23,203 bases of DNA, from positions 1-23,203 of IMG/VR virus record IMGVR_UViG_3300049157_000050. The stretch is one strand, 5' to 3'. The notes beneath the pieces are model-generated. The model had not been told where the DNA came from, ran no database searches, and worked only from the letters and a program-made list of their open reading frames with translations. This document shows, piece after piece, positions 19,472-23,203 of the stretch; positions within the stretch are counted from its first letter, which is position 1, and each line of letters starts with the position of its first letter. A program made the translations under genes and the position numbers. The DNA comes from a virus.

Positions 19472-20135
19472 AGAAGATAACAAAACTGAGCAAGATGAAG
19501 TAAAAGAAACCGTGAAAAGTATGATTGAGGCCTTGAATGCCCTTCCTGCTGCTGTGAATAAATCAGTACAAGAAGGCATGAAAACTGCACTGACAGAATT
19601 TAATCAGAGCGGAAACTCCAAGCAAGAAGAAGAGGAAGAAGAACATACCTCTGCATTATCTGAGGATGAACTGGATAAGATGAGTCGCCAAGACTTGGTT
19701 AGGCATATCACTGATACGATGGGCCAAGAGCTGAAGAAGATCCTTAAACCTATTGATGAACGTATTTCCGACACACGCAACGAAACTGAAAGAGAGCGTC
19801 TGTCTAGGGAGTTAGCTCAAGTCAGGGCTGCACATCCTGAGTTTGATCAATTCAAAGAAGAAGTATCAGAAAGCGTAAGGCAAAATCCGCACTTGTCTAT
19901 TGAAGACCATCTTGTATTGGCAAAAAGTAAAAATCCTGAAAAGGTTCAAATGATTGAAAAGGAAAAAGCTGAAAAAGAAGAAAAAGAAAAAACCAGCAAT
20001 GTTCGCCCGTTCGGAGGTCTTACTCCGACATCAGGGGTAAAAAGCGAAAAATCAGATAAAATGACATCAAGTGATGCAGCGAACGCAGCCTGGGAAGAAG
20101 CCATGGCTGAAGTGATAACAGAAGATGTTGGCTAA
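19464..20135 (+). CDS. Putative scaffolding protein (223 aa)
   Basis: The start is at ATG 19464 (MAEEDNKTEQDEVKETVKSM), six or seven bases after GAGGAGAG; the longer frame from 19389 lies inside the previous gene. The protein is very acidic and helical: an N-terminal amphipathic helix, an acidic patch (SKQEEEEEEHTS), then long coiled-coil-like helices (RQDLVRHITDTMGQELKKIL, ERERLSRELAQVRAAHPEFDQF) and a Lys/Glu-rich C-terminal region. Charge, helix content and the position directly before the major capsid gene are what scaffolding proteins show. No protease motif is visible, so it is not clearly a fused protease. Confidence 0.72.
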   Translation: MAEEDNKTEQDEVKETVKSMIEALNALPAAVNKSVQEGMKTALTEFNQSGNSKQEEEEEEHTSALSEDELDKMSRQDLVRHITDTMGQELKKILKPIDERISDTRNETERERLSRELAQVRAAHPEFDQFKEEVSESVRQNPHLSIEDHLVLAKSKNPEKVQMIEKEKAEKEEKEKTSNVRPFGGLTPTSGVKSEKSDKMTSSDAANAAWEEAMAEVITEDVG

Positions 20136-20148
20136 CGTGGAGTAAAAC

Positions 20149-21123
20149 ATGCCAGTTTCATCTCTTACAGAAGCCCTTGATAACTTTTATACCACGACTT
20201 GGCAGAACATGAAAAGTAATGTTGCCGATCAGATCTTTGACGGCACGCCTTTTTGGTTCTGGCTTCGTGACAGGGGCAAGTTAAAGATAGAGCAAGGTGG
20301 ACGCTTTCTGACTGAGCCGTTGCGGTATGCGAAAAGTGACCGAGTCGGCTTCATCGGCAGAGGCGGTACTGTGCAGCTGTCTGAGAATGAGTTTCTGACA
20401 ACTGCGTACTATAATTGGAGATATCTTGTTGATAGTATGGTACGCTTCGGTGTTGATGATCAGCAGAATCGAGGTCGTAACAGGATTATCAGTATCGCTA
20501 CGGCGAAGATGGATCAGAGTAAAGATAGCCTAGCTGATAAGCTTGAATCTGTGTTGTTTGCAAAAGAAGCAGACGAGGCGGATAGCTTCTTGGGCTTACA
20601 AGATCTAGTCGCTGACGATCCTACGACTGGTACAGTTGGAAACATCAACGCAGCAACTCACAGTTGGTGGCGTAATCAGGTCAAGGATATGACTGGTTCT
20701 TCTTTCGGTGTCAACGGTGTCGTTGAAATGAGAACCATGCTTAATGATTGCGGTAAGAATCTCCGCAATGCAACTCCTGATATCATTGTCAGTGGTCAGA
20801 CTCCTTATGAGTACTATGAAGACGCCACTCTTGAACAGAAAAGGATCGTTAACCAGAAACTAGGTGATGCTGGATTTGAAAACATCCAGTTCAAAGGCAT
20901 TCCTATGATCTGGTCTCCGTCCTGTGCAAATACCAGGATGTATTTCTTGAACACGAACTTCCTGAATTTCACCTATGATCCCATGATGTTCTTTGATATG
21001 ACTGAGTGGAAGCCTATCCCGGATCAGGTGAATGATCGTGCTGCACAGATTATCTTGGCAGGCAATCTTGTGACCAGCCGTCGCAGGGTACATGGTGTCC
21101 TTTTCAACATTAATACAGCGTAA
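20149..21123 (+). CDS. Major capsid protein (324 aa)
   Basis: This protein builds the capsid shell, and it directly follows the scaffold-like gene after a GGAG site at six bases. The sequence starts MPVSSLTEALDNFYTTTWQN and continues through an N-arm and P-domain-like stretch (GRFLTEPLRYAKSDRVGFIGRGGTVQ), a long helix (RNRIISIATAKMDQSKDSLADKLESVLF) and an A-domain-like C-terminal half with FENIQFKGIPMIWSPSC, TRMYFLNTNFLNFTYDPMMFFDMTEW and an end AAQIILAGNLVTSRRRVHGVLFNI. This is the HK97-like capsid pattern of many phages. Size is within the normal range. Confidence 0.9.
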   Translation: MPVSSLTEALDNFYTTTWQNMKSNVADQIFDGTPFWFWLRDRGKLKIEQGGRFLTEPLRYAKSDRVGFIGRGGTVQLSENEFLTTAYYNWRYLVDSMVRFGVDDQQNRGRNRIISIATAKMDQSKDSLADKLESVLFAKEADEADSFLGLQDLVADDPTTGTVGNINAATHSWWRNQVKDMTGSSFGVNGVVEMRTMLNDCGKNLRNATPDIIVSGQTPYEYYEDATLEQKRIVNQKLGDAGFENIQFKGIPMIWSPSCANTRMYFLNTNFLNFTYDPMMFFDMTEWKPIPDQVNDRAAQIILAGNLVTSRRRVHGVLFNINTA

Positions 21124-21134
21124 GGAGACCTAAC

Positions 21135-21641
21135 ATGCCTACGAGACAACCAGGTACTGCTACGAAGGGCATTAAGAAAGTCTTTTCAACTGGTCTGACT
21201 GAGACTATGGACTATGATAGGGAAGGCATAGGTGCTATTCGTAACGAGGGCAATAACGTATATAAGTGGGTGAAATACAATCAAGGTGCTGGTGCAGTAG
21301 CTGCTGTCGCCGGCAACGTGGTGTATTACTATGGTGTAAGTGGTGATGCAGTCAGCGGTGGATATGAGAACAGTGAAGTCACAATGGACCGAACTGATGC
21401 TTATCTAGGTGCTGGTGTCTTGCAAGCCGTGATCGCGAATGGAGAGTTCGGTTGGATCCAAATCAAGGGTCCGGCGACACTCACTACTTCGCCTACAGCA
21501 GGTGCCGATGGACAACCTCTGACACATGTTGGAGCAGGTGCTGACGGCACTCTAGACGTGAGTGCTCTCGTCACTGATCCCATCGTAGCATTCGCTACTG
21601 ATATTAGCGCAGATAAGATTATCTGTGACTTTCCGCTGTAA
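21135..21641 (+). CDS. Putative capsid decoration or head protein (168 aa)
   Basis: It is a Gly/Ala/Thr/Val-rich beta protein: TKGIKKVFSTGLTETMDYDR, KYNQGAGAVAAVAGNVVYYYGV and GADGQPLTHVGAGADGTLDV. This Gly-rich layout with G-V-x-Q-A-V-I-A-N-G-E-F-G-W-I-Q-I-K-G is one I recall from head proteins next to the major capsid gene. It has a strong AAGGAG site. Decoration or minor head protein is inferred from its composition and place. Confidence 0.7.
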   Translation: MPTRQPGTATKGIKKVFSTGLTETMDYDREGIGAIRNEGNNVYKWVKYNQGAGAVAAVAGNVVYYYGVSGDAVSGGYENSEVTMDRTDAYLGAGVLQAVIANGEFGWIQIKGPATLTTSPTAGADGQPLTHVGAGADGTLDVSALVTDPIVAFATDISADKIICDFPL

Positions 21642-21657
21642 CGGGTAGGAGGAGAAT

Positions 21658-21993
21658 ATGGCAGCTTATGCAGCTACAGTCTCCTCCTTGCTCCGTAGAT
21701 CGGTCAAGGTGGATGCTGTCAATGGCGTATACATGTACTCAGGTACAGTAAACGTTACTAACTACAATTCAACACTGGTAGCTTTGACTGGCATCAGCGG
21801 CCAGTTCAGAAGTATTATATCAGTGGTAGCTGGTGTCACAGACAGTGGATATTTGCTTGAGTGGGTTGCGGCCAGTAACTCATTCAAAGCTTATTACTTC
21901 GATTATGATGCAGGTGCTGATGGCGCTGCGATCGAAGTTGCTGATGACACTGACGTAGGCCAGGCATACTTTACTGCCTTTGGCTTAGCATAA
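21658..21993 (+). CDS. Hypothetical virion-type protein (111 aa)
   Basis: The protein starts MAAYAATVSSLLRRSVKVDA after a GGAGGAG site. It is a beta-rich protein with frequent Val/Thr/Tyr and Gly (VNGVYMYSGTVNVTNYNSTLVALTGISGQFRSIISVVAGV) and an acidic C-terminal half. Located between a head protein and the adaptor candidate, it is probably virion-associated, possibly another small decoration protein. Not recognised. Confidence 0.65.
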   Translation: MAAYAATVSSLLRRSVKVDAVNGVYMYSGTVNVTNYNSTLVALTGISGQFRSIISVVAGVTDSGYLLEWVAASNSFKAYYFDYDAGADGAAIEVADDTDVGQAYFTAFGLA

Positions 21994-22009
21994 CTGTTAG
22001 GAGATTAGC

Positions 22010-22726
22010 ATGGCTTTAAATGCTACTGAGCTTATTACTGAAATAAAAGCTCATCATGCTAATCGTTCTGACTTAACAGATGAATTAGTCGTACGGGCGC
22101 TCAACTTGTCACAGGACAGGATTGCTCGCTCGTACGATTTTGAAGAATTACAGAGGGTGAAAACAGGCTCTTTTGTTATCACAGCCGATGAAACAGTTGA
22201 TAAGTTTTTAGCATACACAGATATAGGCGGCGGTATTGAGCCGAGGAAAATTTACTCTTTTAGGGTAACTGCCACGGATGGCACGCATCAAAAGTTAGAG
22301 CGTTATACAGCCAGACAATTTGATGAGTTGATTCCACGTCCTGAGTGGTATGCACGCGGGCGGCCGTTATTTTATATCACTTGGAGTGATAAATTTGAGT
22401 TATGGAGAATTCCAGACAGTGCCGATCCATGGGAGTTGAGATTTACCATCTGGCCAACGCAATTCTCTGTTGCTGATCTTACAGAATTCAGTGATATGAA
22501 GCGGAAAGATGATATGCTTATACATCTGACTGTATCGTATTTATATAATAAGTTCTCAGAGTATGAAAAGGCTGGGAGATTCTTCTCTTATTTTAGGGCA
22601 GAATGGGAGGAGGCCGTCGAGGAAGATAGCAGTCGTCCAGACCTGGTTATTAAAGGAGACAGTATGAATGTGAGATTTCCTCCGAATGATTATTGGAAAG
22701 ATCCATTCATCAGGAGTATCAGATGA
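22010..22726 (+). CDS. Putative head-to-tail adaptor/connector protein (238 aa)
   Basis: The N-terminal helices (ATELITEIKAHHANRSDLTDELVVRALNLSQDRIAR), a strand-rich middle (TGSFVITADETVDKFLAYTD, PLFYITWSDKFELWRIPDSA, WELRFTIWPTQF) and a helical C-terminal part (KRKDDMLIHLTVSYLYNKFSEYEKAGRFFSYFRAEWEEAVEED) match what I know of phage adaptor proteins placed after the capsid genes. The Tyr-Lys-Phe and FFSYFRAEW helix resembles those that bind the portal. It has an AGGAG site. Its stop overlaps the next ATG as ATGA. Confidence 0.68.
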   Translation: MALNATELITEIKAHHANRSDLTDELVVRALNLSQDRIARSYDFEELQRVKTGSFVITADETVDKFLAYTDIGGGIEPRKIYSFRVTATDGTHQKLERYTARQFDELIPRPEWYARGRPLFYITWSDKFELWRIPDSADPWELRFTIWPTQFSVADLTEFSDMKRKDDMLIHLTVSYLYNKFSEYEKAGRFFSYFRAEWEEAVEEDSSRPDLVIKGDSMNVRFPPNDYWKDPFIRSIR

Positions 22727-23203
22727 CTTCATTTACTAATGTCTGGAATGCAGCGTTTGAGGCAGCACCAGCTGATTCTGAGAATATATCTCAAGGCGCG
22801 ACACGTGTTCGTGATCATAGAGAAGCTATACGTGAACGCCTTGAAGTAGATCACATGTGGGAGGGTGATGCTGACGACGGTGAACATAAACAGGTCGTAT
22901 TTAATGCGCCGCTCGGGGCTGCTCCATCTACCATATCCGGCACAAAAGCAGGTATATGGACGAAGACAGTTGATAGTATAGTTGAATTATTTTACACAGA
23001 TGATCAGGGAAATGATGTTCAGATCACTGAAGGCGGTGTTGTAAAAGAACTTAATGTCACTGGTGAGACTCCGTATCCGACTGGATATATTTATGGATTG
23101 ATACTTTCAAACTCCGGCGGTGATGCTGATCATGATTTTATAGTCAGCGCTGGTGCAGCTAGAGATGATGCAGATACACAGAATTTAGATCTTGCCGCCG
23201 CGA
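22723..23203 (+). CDS. Partial tail-fibre or structural protein (start only, 160 codons)
   Basis: The ATG at 22723 overlaps the previous stop and the frame stays open to the window edge. The start MTSFTNVWNAAFEAAPADSE is followed by QGATRVRDHREAIRERLEVDHMWEGDADDGEHKQVVF, the R.IRE.RERL..DH.W....DGGEHK pattern common at the N-terminus of phage tail fibres. A second region includes TPYPTGYIYGLILSNSGGDADHDFIVSAGAARDDADT. It is probably a tail fibre or receptor-binding protein. Its C-terminus is beyond the window. Confidence 0.75.
   Translation, partial: MTSFTNVWNAAFEAAPADSENISQGATRVRDHREAIRERLEVDHMWEGDADDGEHKQVVFNAPLGAAPSTISGTKAGIWTKTVDSIVELFYTDDQGNDVQITEGGVVKELNVTGETPYPTGYIYGLILSNSGGDADHDFIVSAGAARDDADTQNLDLAAA

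Overview
The window looks like part of a tailed double-stranded DNA phage genome (Caudoviricetes). It has short, tightly packed, overlapping genes on two divergent arms, a complete packaging and head module (small terminase candidate, large terminase, portal, scaffold-like protein, major capsid protein), and almost no identifiable bacterial housekeeping genes. The thymidylate synthase (ThyX) resembles alphaproteobacterial versions as far as I can judge from memory, so an alphaproteobacterial host is a reasonable but unproven guess. No integrase, repressor, tRNA, lysis enzyme or CRISPR array was recognised. The window is open at both ends: a partial gene at 1-196 on the minus strand and a partial tail-fibre-like gene from 22723 on the plus strand.

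Left arm (1-7536, minus strand): small early-type genes of mostly unknown function, coupled by ATGA/GTGA overlaps. It includes several genes shorter than 60 codons (5046-5222, 5252-5407, 6036-6212). Near the middle lies a GC-rich block (about 3960-4930, 60-70% GC in the lines counted, against 35-50% around it). This block holds most of thyX and, just upstream, about 300 bases of highly structured non-coding sequence. The structure and the 3' end resemble a HEARO RNA, the omega-RNA of IscB nucleases, but no iscB gene is present. The RNA cuts through a small gene (4836-4958) and is followed by an 8-codon reading frame that overlaps the thyX start.

Control region (6744-7149 and 7537-7935): AT-rich DNA with a 19-bp inverted repeat built from paired AATAAGT units, a strong TTCG-loop terminator, a cluster of TGNCAACAT sites over a minus-strand promoter, a G-quadruplex-capable tract, a 20-bp element that recurs upstream of the small gene at 4836-4958, and two plus-strand sigma70-like promoters. 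It probably holds the divergent early/late switch and possibly an origin.

Right arm (7936-23203, plus strand): late genes in the order small terminase candidate, several small virion-type proteins, a two-gene set of large beta-rich proteins (the second with 15 degenerate 22-residue repeats), large terminase, a small exported protein, a PurD-like ATP-grasp protein, a membrane-anchored coiled coil, portal, an FmdB-type zinc ribbon, a scaffold-like protein, major capsid protein, two head/decoration candidates, a head-tail adaptor candidate and a fibre-like protein. The ATP-grasp gene is the clearest non-structural passenger in the late operon.
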